Shown one piece after another: positions 25,280 through 33,856 of a stretch of DNA of 64,000 nt. The notes beneath the pieces are model-generated. The model saw only the letters and a list, made by a program, of their open reading frames with translations. It had not been told where the DNA came from and did not search any database. Made by a program: the position numbers and the translations under genes. This stretch comes from Marinobacter nanhaiticus D15-8W (lineage in GTDB: Bacteria; Pseudomonadota; Gammaproteobacteria; Pseudomonadales; Oleiphilaceae), in assembly GCF_036511935.1 (NCBI RefSeq), contig NZ_AP028878.1, positions 1,550,001-1,614,000 on the forward strand, given 5' to 3'. Positions within the stretch are counted from its first letter, which is position 1, and each line of letters begins with the position of its first letter.

Positions 25280-27922
25280 ATGATGAGCCCGAAGTTGGGG
25301 CTCGTAGTGGTAGTAAGCCTGACGCTTGTGACGGCTGGCTGCCGTTCGAGCGGTGGTAGTGACCAGGAAGCGGACCCGGTTGTGGTCGAGAATGCCGTTG
25401 CCTTTATCAAGCGGCCCCTGGCTTTCGATAATGACACACTAATGGGTGACGATCGTCGCGATCCGGAGGCTTTCCGTCCGGGCGCGCGTCTGTACGTCAA
25501 GGATCGTGCGTCTCCCAGCGCGCGTTCCCGGGACATTACGTCCGCTGTTTTCTCCGACCCTTCCTTCCTCAATGACGAAGGCGATCTGCTTTATGACGTG
25601 AGAGGCCTGGATGTCTCCTACGATGGCAGCAAGCTACTGTTCGCCATGCGTGCGCCGGAAATAGAAGACGCGGACGATGACGAACAGCCCACCTGGAACA
25701 TCTGGGAATACGACACTACCTCCGGCGATCTGCACCGTATCATCGAGTCCGACACCATAGCCGAAGCCGGTCAGGATGTGGCACCGGCGTACCTGCCGGA
25801 CGATCGTATCGTGTTTTCGTCTACCCGCCAGCGGATTTCCAAGGCGATCCTTCTGGACGAAGGCAAACCCCAGTTCGATGCCCTGGACGAGGACCGTGAC
25901 TCGCCCGCCTTCGTCCTGCACGTGATGGAGAGTGATGGCAGCGAGATCGAGCAGATCACCTTCAACCAGAGTCACGACCTCGACCCCACAGTCATGGGGA
26001 GCGGCAAGATCGTCTTCAGCCGTTGGGATAATGCCGGCCAGACCCGCAATAACGGTGTCAATCTCTATCAGGTCAATCCCGACGGCACGGGACTGTCCCT
26101 GCTTTATGGACGGCACTCCCATGGTTCCGTGGGCGATGAACAGGTGCAGTATTATCGCGCCGTAGAAACTGAACCCGATCGCCTGCTGGTGCAGGTTCGT
26201 CCCTTTGAAAGCGAGAATCTCACGGCCTTGCCGATGGATATCGACGTCGGCACCTACGTGGAAGCGAACCAACAGCTCGACGGCATGGAGGGTGAAGGGC
26301 AGGTGCCCGTAATTGACGGATACGATGCCCTGGCCGAGGTTGGTCTTGAAGGCAGCTATGGTGCCGCCTCTCCCCTGTTCGATGGCACCAATCGTTACCT
26401 GGTGAGTTGGAGCCCCTGCCGACTGGTTATGGCGGAAGCAGCCGAAGACGACCGTATCACCAACTGTACGCAGGAAAGGTTGGACTCAGGCGAATACGAA
26501 ACCGCCGATCCGGTATTCGGCCTGTGGTTGCTGGATCAAACCACCGGTACCCAGCTTCCGATCGAACGCCCCGTCGAAGGTCAGCAGATTGACGAAGCGG
26601 TGTTGATGACCCGCCGACCGGTCCCGACCTATATCCCGCCGGCGACACTGTTCGATGAAGCCGAGACACTGGCTGAAAACGGTTATGGTGTTGTCCATAT
26701 CCAGAGCGTCTACGACCTGGACGGCAGGGACCAGGCGCCGGGTGGCATCCGTACTGTCGCTGATCCCGCCCGGACCGATCCGACCGATCGGCCGGCGATG
26801 TTCGTGCGTTTTGAAAAGCCGGTCTCCATTCCCGATGACGACGTGCGGGATCTCGACAATGCCGCCTTCGGCCGCAGCGCTGCGCAGTCCATGCGCGAAA
26901 TACTCGGATATGCGCCAGTGGAGCCGGATGGTTCCGTGCGCGTGGCTGTTCCTGCCAACGTGGCTTTCGCCATCAGTGTGCTCGATGCCAATGGCCAGCG
27001 CACCAGCGCACGGCACCAGAACTGGCTTCAGCTGCGTCCAGGCGAAACCCTGGAATGCCAGGGCTGCCATAACCCGAACAGTGATGCACCCCACGGTCGC
27101 CCAGGCGCCGGACCGGGTGCGGCCTATTATGGTTCGCTTACCGGTGGCATCCCGTTTCCCAATACCGAAACGGCGCTGGTAGCCGCTTTGGGCGAGACCA
27201 TGGCGGAAACCTGGTCTCGTACCTACGGTGTGCGAGAATTGCAGCCTGACGCGGTTTTCGAGGATGACTGGACCAACCCGGCGGTTGTACCCAAGGCGAC
27301 CTCCTTCAGTTTCGCCTATGCGGACCTGCAAACCCCGTCGCCGATTTCACCAGCCTGTGCGGCTGAATGGTCTAGTCTGTGTCGGGTGGTGATCAATTAT
27401 GAACAGCATATCCACCCGCTGTGGGGGCTCGATCGGACCATTACTGATGGAGTGGGGACGGTCATCGACGACTACACCTGTACGTCCTGCCATTCAGACA
27501 AAGACGCCATGGACGCTATCCAGGTTCCTGCAGCGCAACTGGACCTGACCGATGGCCCATCGCCCGACAATCCTGCGCACTTCAAGTCGTATCGCGAACT
27601 GCTGTTTAACGACAACGAAGTGGAAGTGCAGGGTGGAGCCTTGATCGACCTTTTGGTGGATACCGGTGAATTTCAGCGTGACGAGGATGGCCAACTGATC
27701 CTGGACGGCGACGGTAACCCAATCCCGATCTTTACGACCGTGCCCGTACCTGCGCCCATGAGTACTGCTGGAGCACGCAACAGTAACCGTTTCATGAGCC
27801 AGTTCCGTACCGGAGGTGCCCATGAGGGGTTCCTCTCGGCCGCCGAGCTGAAACTGATTTCCGAGTGGCTGGACCTTGGCGCCCAGTATTACAACAACCC
27901 GTTCGATGCGCCCGAAGATTGA
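25280..27922 (+). CDS. HzsA-like lipoprotein: beta-propeller with two CxxCH haem sites
   Basis: 880 residues. Lipobox LVTAGC with the lipid Cys at about 21. Residues about 90-300 have TolB/PD40-like propeller repeats (DGSKLLFAMR, DDRIVFSSTR, SGKIVFSRWDNAG, NLYQVNPDGTG). C-type haem sites are CQGCH (593-597) and CTSCH (734-738). Overall arrangement recalls proteins called HzsA-related for likeness to the hydrazine synthase alpha subunit, though hydrazine synthesis is not implied. It overlaps the next gene (TGATG), which encodes a beta-barrel, so an outer-membrane-associated redox role is likely. No TM helix beyond the signal. Confidence 0.75.
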   Translation: MMSPKLGLVVVVSLTLVTAGCRSSGGSDQEADPVVVENAVAFIKRPLAFDNDTLMGDDRRDPEAFRPGARLYVKDRASPSARSRDITSAVFSDPSFLNDEGDLLYDVRGLDVSYDGSKLLFAMRAPEIEDADDDEQPTWNIWEYDTTSGDLHRIIESDTIAEAGQDVAPAYLPDDRIVFSSTRQRISKAILLDEGKPQFDALDEDRDSPAFVLHVMESDGSEIEQITFNQSHDLDPTVMGSGKIVFSRWDNAGQTRNNGVNLYQVNPDGTGLSLLYGRHSHGSVGDEQVQYYRAVETEPDRLLVQVRPFESENLTALPMDIDVGTYVEANQQLDGMEGEGQVPVIDGYDALAEVGLEGSYGAASPLFDGTNRYLVSWSPCRLVMAEAAEDDRITNCTQERLDSGEYETADPVFGLWLLDQTTGTQLPIERPVEGQQIDEAVLMTRRPVPTYIPPATLFDEAETLAENGYGVVHIQSVYDLDGRDQAPGGIRTVADPARTDPTDRPAMFVRFEKPVSIPDDDVRDLDNAAFGRSAAQSMREILGYAPVEPDGSVRVAVPANVAFAISVLDANGQRTSARHQNWLQLRPGETLECQGCHNPNSDAPHGRPGAGPGAAYYGSLTGGIPFPNTETALVAALGETMAETWSRTYGVRELQPDAVFEDDWTNPAVVPKATSFSFAYADLQTPSPISPACAAEWSSLCRVVINYEQHIHPLWGLDRTITDGVGTVIDDYTCTSCHSDKDAMDAIQVPAAQLDLTDGPSPDNPAHFKSYRELLFNDNEVEVQGGALIDLLVDTGEFQRDEDGQLILDGDGNPIPIFTTVPVPAPMSTAGARNSNRFMSQFRTGGAHEGFLSAAELKLISEWLDLGAQYYNNPFDAPED

Positions 27923-28722
27923 TGGTTAAGCCAGAAACGAAAAACCGGTTCTATCGGCATACGCGCGGGTGGTTGCGCTTCGCCATGCTTTTGACGGTGC
28001 TGCTGCAAAGCCAAGGCGTCCTGGCCGGTTGGCTCTGGGGTGACGACGAGCCGCTGCCGCAGGTCCAGGTGGCCGAGCCTTATGTCGAATGGCGGACCGG
28101 CCCGGCAGAAGGCTACCCGGTCGTGCGGGTCAGCGAAAAAGGGGAATGGCTGACGCTGCTCCTGCGCAAGACCCAGTGGTTCAAGGTCCAGGACGATCAG
28201 GGCAGGGAAGGCTGGGTCCATGTGGATGACATCCTGCTGACCACGGACGGGTCGGGTGAATTGGTGGCGCTGTCCGAACCGCGTTTCGACGATTACGAGA
28301 CCCGTAGCTGGGAAGCGGGCGTCCTCATGGGCGAGTTCGACAGCGCCTCGGTTACCTCGGCCTATGCCGGCTACACCATGACGGAAAACCTCTCAGCGGA
28401 ATTGTGGGGTTCGCAGATTTTGGGTAACGCGTCGGAAATCCTGATGGTGAACGCCAATATCGTGCACCAACCGTTTCCCTACTGGCGGATTTCGCCATTC
28501 TTCACGCTTGGTGTGGGGCAGGTTTACATCAAGCCGAAAGCGACCCTTTCCGAGCCGGAAGACCGCACCGACGTGGTGGCCCACGCGGGGCTGGGCCTGC
28601 GGTTCTATGTGACGGATCGGTATTTCATCCGTGCCGAAGTGAAGGACTACAAGATCTTCACCGAACGTGAAACCAATGAAGAAGCGACAGAATGGAAAGT
28701 GGGACTCAGCGTATTTTTCTGA
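27922..28722 (+). CDS. SH3-domain protein with outer-membrane beta-barrel
   Basis: 266 residues starting at the ATG inside TGATG, overlapping the previous stop. Signal peptide to about residue 35 (FAMLLTVLLQSQGVLAGW). Residues about 50-110 are a bacterial SH3 domain (YVEWRTGPAEGYPVVRV, GREGWVHVDDI). Residues about 120-266 show alternating beta strands ending in a terminal Phe (WKVGLSVFF), the pattern of small outer-membrane barrels. It overlaps the following barrel gene by 31 bases, so translation is coupled. Probably an outer-membrane partner of the haem lipoprotein. Confidence 0.78.
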   Translation: MVKPETKNRFYRHTRGWLRFAMLLTVLLQSQGVLAGWLWGDDEPLPQVQVAEPYVEWRTGPAEGYPVVRVSEKGEWLTLLLRKTQWFKVQDDQGREGWVHVDDILLTTDGSGELVALSEPRFDDYETRSWEAGVLMGEFDSASVTSAYAGYTMTENLSAELWGSQILGNASEILMVNANIVHQPFPYWRISPFFTLGVGQVYIKPKATLSEPEDRTDVVAHAGLGLRFYVTDRYFIRAEVKDYKIFTERETNEEATEWKVGLSVFF

Positions 28723-29339
28723 AACGGGCCAGCGCAGTCGTTCTGGCCCTGGCTGCGCTGCCAGCCTGGGCGGCGGCTGAAGACGACAAGCCGTTGATCG
28801 AGCCGGACGTCAAACCGCAGAAGGTGGACGAATCCCTGATCGATACCGAGAACTTCGAGATCGGTGTATTCGGCGGCGTCCTCAACATCGAGGACTTCGA
28901 GTCGTCTGCGGTATACGGCGCGCGCATTGCCTACAACCTCAGCGAGTCCTTTTTCCTCGAAGCCAACGTGGGCTTTGCCGAAGGCGGCGAGACCAGTTTC
29001 GAGAAACTGGCGGGGAACGTGGAGCTGCTCACCGACGACGAGCGGGACTACACCTTCTACAACCTCAATTTCGGCTACCGCGTCCTGCCTGGCGAAGCCT
29101 TCATCGGCGACTACGCCTTCAACACCAATTTTTACCTGGTGGCCGGCGCCGGTGCGACGGAATTCGCCGGTGACAACCGCTTTACCGGCAATGTCGGGTT
29201 CGGCTACCAGATGTTGCTCACCGACAGCTTCTCCATCCATGTCGGGGCGCGTGAGCATATGTACAACATCGACATACTGGGCGAGGACAAGACGGCCTTC
29301 AACACCGAGTTGAGCGCCGGCCTGTCCATGTTCTTCTAG
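28692..29339 (+). CDS. Small outer-membrane beta-barrel protein
   Basis: 215 residues, signal peptide to about residue 28 (AVVLALAALPAWAAAED). From residue 55 on the sequence alternates polar and hydrophobic residues in about eight strands with aromatic girdles and ends in GLSMFF, the C-terminal Phe recognised by the BAM machine. This is the OmpA/OmpW-like outer_membrane_beta-barrel class. It overlaps the preceding gene by 31 bases and is similar to it in the barrel part, so the two may be paralogues. Precise function unknown. Confidence 0.8.
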   Translation: MESGTQRIFLKRASAVVLALAALPAWAAAEDDKPLIEPDVKPQKVDESLIDTENFEIGVFGGVLNIEDFESSAVYGARIAYNLSESFFLEANVGFAEGGETSFEKLAGNVELLTDDERDYTFYNLNFGYRVLPGEAFIGDYAFNTNFYLVAGAGATEFAGDNRFTGNVGFGYQMLLTDSFSIHVGAREHMYNIDILGEDKTAFNTELSAGLSMFF

Positions 29340-29373
29340 TCGATATCTTCATTGGCAAACAGGAGCCAGACGT

Positions 29374-29871
29374 ATGAAGGGCCTTCTCAAGATAAGCGGC
29401 CGTGCGGCCGCGCTGGTGCTGTCGGCAACAATAAGCATGACCAGTGTGGCCAGCGAGCCGGCACCGGACTTCACCCTGAAGAGCAACCAGGGCGAGAACC
29501 TGCGCCTGGAAGATTATCGTGGTCAGGTCGTGATGCTGAATTTCTGGGCGTCCTGGTGTGGACCCTGCCGCACAGAGATGCCGCTCATGGACGACATCTA
29601 CCAGGAGTACAAGGATCTCGGCTTTACCGTGCTGGCGGTGAATGTGGATGAAGATTCCACCGACGCCAAGCGCTTCCTCGACGCCGTACCGGTTTCCTAT
29701 CCGATCCTCTACGACAACACCAGCACGGTTACTGCGGCCTACGGCGTCGACGCCATGCCCACCACGGTCATGATTGACCGCGACGGCAACGCCCGTTTCG
29801 TCCACCGGGGTTACAAACCTGGGTACGAAGATGAGTACGAGCAGCAGGTTCGCCAGCTGGTGCGGGAATAA
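29374..29871 (+). CDS. TlpA-like periplasmic thioredoxin-fold protein
   Basis: 165 residues with signal peptide (cleavage near residue 27) and the active site NFWASWCGPCRTEM (Cys62, Cys65), then DAMPTTVMIDRDG with the cis-Pro. This is the TlpA/ResA class that reduces disulfides in the periplasm, for example apocytochrome c haem sites or copper proteins. Next to it are DUF4266 and DUF3570 genes, a trio often found with ApbE. Several nearby proteins carry CxxCH or many Cys, so cytochrome or disulfide maturation is a sensible role. Confidence 0.9.
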   Translation: MKGLLKISGRAAALVLSATISMTSVASEPAPDFTLKSNQGENLRLEDYRGQVVMLNFWASWCGPCRTEMPLMDDIYQEYKDLGFTVLAVNVDEDSTDAKRFLDAVPVSYPILYDNTSTVTAAYGVDAMPTTVMIDRDGNARFVHRGYKPGYEDEYEQQVRQLVRE

Positions 29872-29895
29872 AGGCAAGGCATGGTCGGTTCAGGT

Positions 29896-30129
29896 ATGAA
29901 GAAGTCGCTTATCGGAGTCGGGCTGGTCGTCCTGCTGGCGTTGACGTCGACGGGCTGCAGCTCCATCAAACCCTGGGTGAAACCCTATGAACGGGCCAAC
30001 CTGGCCGATCCCGTCATGAGCCTGAGTCGCCATGGCGCTGCGGACAGTTACATGCATCACGTCTACCAGGCGCGGGAAGCCGCGCGGGGCGCAGAAGGTG
30101 GCTCGGGAGGCGGTTGTGGCTGCAATTGA
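29896..30129 (+). CDS. DUF4266 small lipoprotein
   Basis: 77 residues. Lipobox TSTGC (lipid Cys about 21), then SIKPWVKPYERANLADPVMSL, the hallmark of DUF4266, and a glycine-rich C-terminus ending GGGCGCN with two Cys. The ATG at 29896 gives a clean lipoprotein signal; an upstream in-frame ATG at 29881 would add five residues. The end overlaps the DUF3570 start by 14 bases. Members occur almost always with DUF3570 and often with ApbE and thioredoxins; the terminal Cys pair suggests a metal or thiol role. Confidence 0.88.
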   Translation: MKKSLIGVGLVVLLALTSTGCSSIKPWVKPYERANLADPVMSLSRHGAADSYMHHVYQAREAARGAEGGSGGGCGCN

Positions 30130-31273
30130 GCGCGTTCTGATGCACCTGCTGGTCGGGCTCCTGGTCTTGCTGTCGCTGATTCCCGGAGCGCGTTCGGCGA
30201 CCCTGCCGACCGACAACGTCGACGTGCTGTATCACCGGTATGACGGCGGCGGCATGGTCATCGATGGACCGTCGGTACTGGTGCGCAAGAGTGCCGGTTC
30301 CCAGGTCTCCCTGACGGGCCAGTACTACGTGGACTCTGTTTCAGCGGCCTCCGTGGATGTACTGGCCACGGCGAGTGAATACACCGAGGAGCGCACCGAA
30401 TACACCGCCGGCGTCGACTACCTGCACGACAGCGCCATCATGAGCCTCGGCTACACCAACAGCGAGGAGAATGACTACGAGGCCAACACGGTCTACTTCT
30501 CCATTGTGCAGGAGTTCTTCGGCGGCCTCTCCACCCTGAAAATGGGTTATGCCCAGGGGTGGGATACCGTCCGGGAAGTTGGCAACGACACCTTTGAGGA
30601 AGAAGCCAAGCGCCGCAACTACCAGCTTGGCCTGTCCCAGGTGATTACCAGGAACAGTCTGCTGGGCCTGGATTTCGAGGCCATTACCGACGAAGGGTTC
30701 CTGGAGAATCCCTACCGCCAGAACCGCTACCTGGACCCGACGGATCCGACCAACTACCTCTACCAGCCTGAACGGTATCCCGAAACCCGCACTAGTATTG
30801 CCGTGGCCGCACGGGCACTCTATTACCTGCCGTACCGCGCTTCGATTCGCGGCGAATACCGCTACTTCAACGACAGCTGGGGTATCGATGCTCACACCGT
30901 TGAACTAGCATATGTGCATCCGCTGACCCCGCGCTGGACCCTGGAAGGCCGCGTACGTTATTACACCCAGGACCAGGCGGATTTCTACAGCGACCTGTTT
31001 GCCTACGAGAGCTCACAGAATTACCTCGCCCGGGACAAGGAATTGAGCAGCTTCTCCGACATCACTTTCGGCACTGGCGCCACCTACGAGTGGCGACAGC
31101 CGGACATTCCGGGTATCGACCGTCTGCAGTTCAGCCTGCTCGTCGACTATATCGATTTCCAATACGACAATTTCCGGGATGTGACTGCTTCCGGGGACTA
31201 TCTCCCGGGGCAGGAGCCCCTGTACGAATTCGATGCCCTGGTCACCCGCGCATCGCTTATTCTCGAGTACTGA
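30116..31273 (+). CDS. DUF3570 outer-membrane barrel protein
   Basis: 385 residues from a GTG at 30116 placed five bases after CGGGAGG and inside the DUF4266 gene; the frame is open further upstream but without a site. Signal peptide with cleavage near LIPGARSA. The body is a long series of amphipathic beta strands (VLYHRYDGGGMVIDGPSVLVRK, SLTGQYYVDSVSAASVDV) ending in SLILEY, as in DUF3570 proteins, which are taken to be outer-membrane barrels. Last of the tlpA-DUF4266-DUF3570 trio. Export or anchoring of a redox partner has been suggested from context only. Confidence 0.87.
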   Translation: MAAIERVLMHLLVGLLVLLSLIPGARSATLPTDNVDVLYHRYDGGGMVIDGPSVLVRKSAGSQVSLTGQYYVDSVSAASVDVLATASEYTEERTEYTAGVDYLHDSAIMSLGYTNSEENDYEANTVYFSIVQEFFGGLSTLKMGYAQGWDTVREVGNDTFEEEAKRRNYQLGLSQVITRNSLLGLDFEAITDEGFLENPYRQNRYLDPTDPTNYLYQPERYPETRTSIAVAARALYYLPYRASIRGEYRYFNDSWGIDAHTVELAYVHPLTPRWTLEGRVRYYTQDQADFYSDLFAYESSQNYLARDKELSSFSDITFGTGATYEWRQPDIPGIDRLQFSLLVDYIDFQYDNFRDVTASGDYLPGQEPLYEFDALVTRASLILEY

Positions 31274-31283
31274 GTAGACCGCC

Positions 31284-31838
31284 ATGAATCGAATCGCCGC
31301 CTACAAACAGATCGTCCGCCGTCTTCTGCTATCCCTGTTGATGGGGCTTTGCTTTCAGCCTGCAATGGCAGCCGACCCGGCGGAGCAGACAGATCAGTCC
31401 GTCGCACTCAGCGTCGAAGCACTCAAGAAGAAGGTCATCCAGCTCAACCGGGACCTGTTTATCCTTGAAGAGGACCTGCTATTTCCGGCCAGCACCCAGT
31501 TCGCGGTGTTCCTGAGTCTCGACACCGGTAAGTTCCTCAAGCTCGACAGCGTCAAACTCAAGGTGGACGATGAGATCGTGGCCGCCCACCTGTATACCGA
31601 GCGGCAGGTCGAAGCCCTGCAACGTGGCGCCATGCAGCGGCTGCATATCGGCAACCTCAAGAGTGGTGAGCATGAGGTGACCGTGTTCGTGGAGGGCATC
31701 GGTCCGGATGAGCGCGCCTACAAGAAGGCCGCGACATTGAGTATCGACAAGGGCACTGACATCACCTCCCTGGAGATCCGTATCCAGGACCAGTCGTCGG
31801 ACTACCAGCCCGACGTCAAGATCGTTGAGTGGGAGTAG
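31284..31838 (+). CDS. Unknown periplasmic protein, first gene of the TPR/motor operon
   Basis: 184 residues with a signal peptide (LLLSLLMGLCFQPAMAAD, cleavage about residue 30). Residues about 45-70 (VEALKKKVIQLNRDLFILEE) look like a short coiled coil; the rest is a single beta-rich domain. I recall proteins of this kind annotated vaguely or wrongly as AraC-binding. It starts ten bases after the DUF3570 gene, but its function seems to belong to the following operon since all later genes overlap or nearly touch. A periplasmic adaptor is the most that can be said. Confidence 0.68.
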   Translation: MNRIAAYKQIVRRLLLSLLMGLCFQPAMAADPAEQTDQSVALSVEALKKKVIQLNRDLFILEEDLLFPASTQFAVFLSLDTGKFLKLDSVKLKVDDEIVAAHLYTERQVEALQRGAMQRLHIGNLKSGEHEVTVFVEGIGPDERAYKKAATLSIDKGTDITSLEIRIQDQSSDYQPDVKIVEWE

Positions 31839-31855
31839 GTCAGGGCGTGCGACTG

Positions 31856-33856
31856 ATGGCTTCCCGTCTTCCCTTCCGCCAATGCCTGCTTGGACTATTG
31901 ATTGCAGGCAGCGCGGGGAATTCCATGGCAGAAGAAGCACCGCGCCGGGTGCATGACCTTCAATACGGCACGGTGCTCTACGAGCACTTCCAGGGTCATT
32001 CCTTCGAGGCACTGACCCGTTTCGCCGTGGCCGAAAAGCGGGGCGGCATCCAGGGTCACGGCGACCATCCCAAACTGGTGCAGGGTGGCATCATGCTGGC
32101 CTATGGCATGACGCGCGAAGCCCGCGACCTGTACGAGTCCTTGCTGGACGAAGCCGTCACGCCCGAAGCGCGCAACCAGGCCTGGTTTTACCTGGGCAAG
32201 GTGTTCTATCTGGAAGGCGACAACAGTCGTGCGGCGGATGCCCTGGGCCGTGTGGACGGCGAGATTCTCGAGGATGACGATGAGCCGCTATACCATGAAT
32301 GGCTCTACCTGAAGGGACAGCTTGCCCTGCGTACGCAGGGCAGGGATGCGGCCGAGATCATCGACATCGTTACGGGGGAACTGCCGGAAGAAAGTCTTTG
32401 GAAGCCTTACCTGGGCTACAACCTGGCCGTGCAACAGATGGCCGCCGGCGAGACGGAATCCGCTGTTCGGGGCCTGAATGCTATCTCTGTGCAATTGCAG
32501 GAGGCGTTGCCGGAGCTCGAAGAAGAGCCGGAAGAACCCGACGAAGCCGATTTGTCCGACGAAGACCGCCAGGAGCGGGCAGATGATCGTGAGCGCCGGG
32601 CGCTGTTTGAACGGGTTCGCCTGAGCCTGGGACAGCTCTACCTGCAACAGGGCAATTATGCGGCCGCCCTGGAGAATCTCGCCGCCATCAGCCTGGACAG
32701 CGTGTTTTCGGACGAAGCCCTTTATCACTATGCTGTGGCCGCCTCCGAGGCACAGTCCTGGGGTCTCGCGCTCCAGGTGCTGGAAACGCTGCAGCAGCGC
32801 ACGCTGTTTTCGCCCTGGCTACAGCAGGTTCCCTATGCCCGGGGCTATGTCTACGAACAGCTTGAACGCCCCCAGACGGCATTGGCGGCCTACCGCGAAG
32901 CGGCCGACCACTACCAGTCACTGGTGACACGCCTGCAGCAGGCCAGCCGTGAACTGAGTGAATCTGAAATTATCGAAGGGCTGCGCTTCGAGGTGGATGC
33001 CGGTGAGGACGAAGCCCTCCAAAGGGCCAATCTCAGCCTGGGCGACCCCCGAATCGCCAACGATTCCTACGGACGTCTACAAGTCGAACCGGGTAACTTC
33101 AGTCTGGCCTTCTTGCTGTCCCGGGAATCGTTCCAGATGGCACTACGCGATCTGCACGAACTTTACCAGTTGAAACGGCGGATGCAGGAGCGTGAGCAGC
33201 AGTTGGCCTCGTTCGATGTGATGCTCGAAACCCGTGCCCAGCTTCGGGAACGCAAGATCCGTGAGACCCGGGACTCGCTGGAGTCACTGGGGGCCGAAGC
33301 CTGGTCTTCCCAACAGTCCGCATACAATCGGCTGATCAACGAAGCTGCTGATATTGGCGACGTAGCGTTCTTCATGAGCGATAAACAGAAGGACCTGGCA
33401 GCACGTATCGAAGAGGTCGAGGACACGCTCGCAGTGTTGCCGGACAACCGAAGTACCGCCGAGCAACGCCGCAAATTTGCCCGCATGAAGGCCTATTTCC
33501 AATGGCAGTTGGCGGATGATTTTGCCGTTAACCGCTGGGCCGCCGAGAAGCAACTGCGGCAGTTGAACGCGGCGATGGATACGTTTGATCAGCAGCGGAC
33601 CACGCTGGCTGAAGAGATGACTACCGACCGTCGCCAAACAGCCCTGGCCGAGCGGGTTGAGGAGAGTCAGAGGCGCGTCGCTGCCGTAGAAGATAAGCTG
33701 GATCAGGCACTGGCCCAGGCCAGGCATGCACTGGTCGCGCAGGTGCGGGAGGAACTGGTTCGGCAGCAGCGCGAAGTCGAGCGTTTCCTGTTGGCCAGTC
33801 GGCATGGCCAGGCGCGCCTTGCCGATGCATTGTTCCAGGCCGGAGGCCGGCCATGA
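31856..33856 (+). CDS. Periplasmic TPR and coiled-coil protein, unknown
   Basis: 666 residues from the ATG at 31856; an in-frame GTG at 31847 and ATG at 31829 are alternatives. Signal peptide with cleavage near GNSMAEE. Residues about 70-140 and 260-340 have TPR-like helical repeats (AWFYLGKVFYLEGDNSRAAD, ALYHYAVAASEAQSWGLALQ). An acidic stretch (ELEEEPEEPDEADLSDEDR) lies at about 215-235. From about 430 to the end the sequence is long charged helix typical of coiled coils (RMQEREQQLASFDVMLETRA). It overlaps the next TPR gene by four bases. Likely a scaffold across the periplasm. Confidence 0.78.
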   Translation: MASRLPFRQCLLGLLIAGSAGNSMAEEAPRRVHDLQYGTVLYEHFQGHSFEALTRFAVAEKRGGIQGHGDHPKLVQGGIMLAYGMTREARDLYESLLDEAVTPEARNQAWFYLGKVFYLEGDNSRAADALGRVDGEILEDDDEPLYHEWLYLKGQLALRTQGRDAAEIIDIVTGELPEESLWKPYLGYNLAVQQMAAGETESAVRGLNAISVQLQEALPELEEEPEEPDEADLSDEDRQERADDRERRALFERVRLSLGQLYLQQGNYAAALENLAAISLDSVFSDEALYHYAVAASEAQSWGLALQVLETLQQRTLFSPWLQQVPYARGYVYEQLERPQTALAAYREAADHYQSLVTRLQQASRELSESEIIEGLRFEVDAGEDEALQRANLSLGDPRIANDSYGRLQVEPGNFSLAFLLSRESFQMALRDLHELYQLKRRMQEREQQLASFDVMLETRAQLRERKIRETRDSLESLGAEAWSSQQSAYNRLINEAADIGDVAFFMSDKQKDLAARIEEVEDTLAVLPDNRSTAEQRRKFARMKAYFQWQLADDFAVNRWAAEKQLRQLNAAMDTFDQQRTTLAEEMTTDRRQTALAERVEESQRRVAAVEDKLDQALAQARHALVAQVREELVRQQREVERFLLASRHGQARLADALFQAGGRP

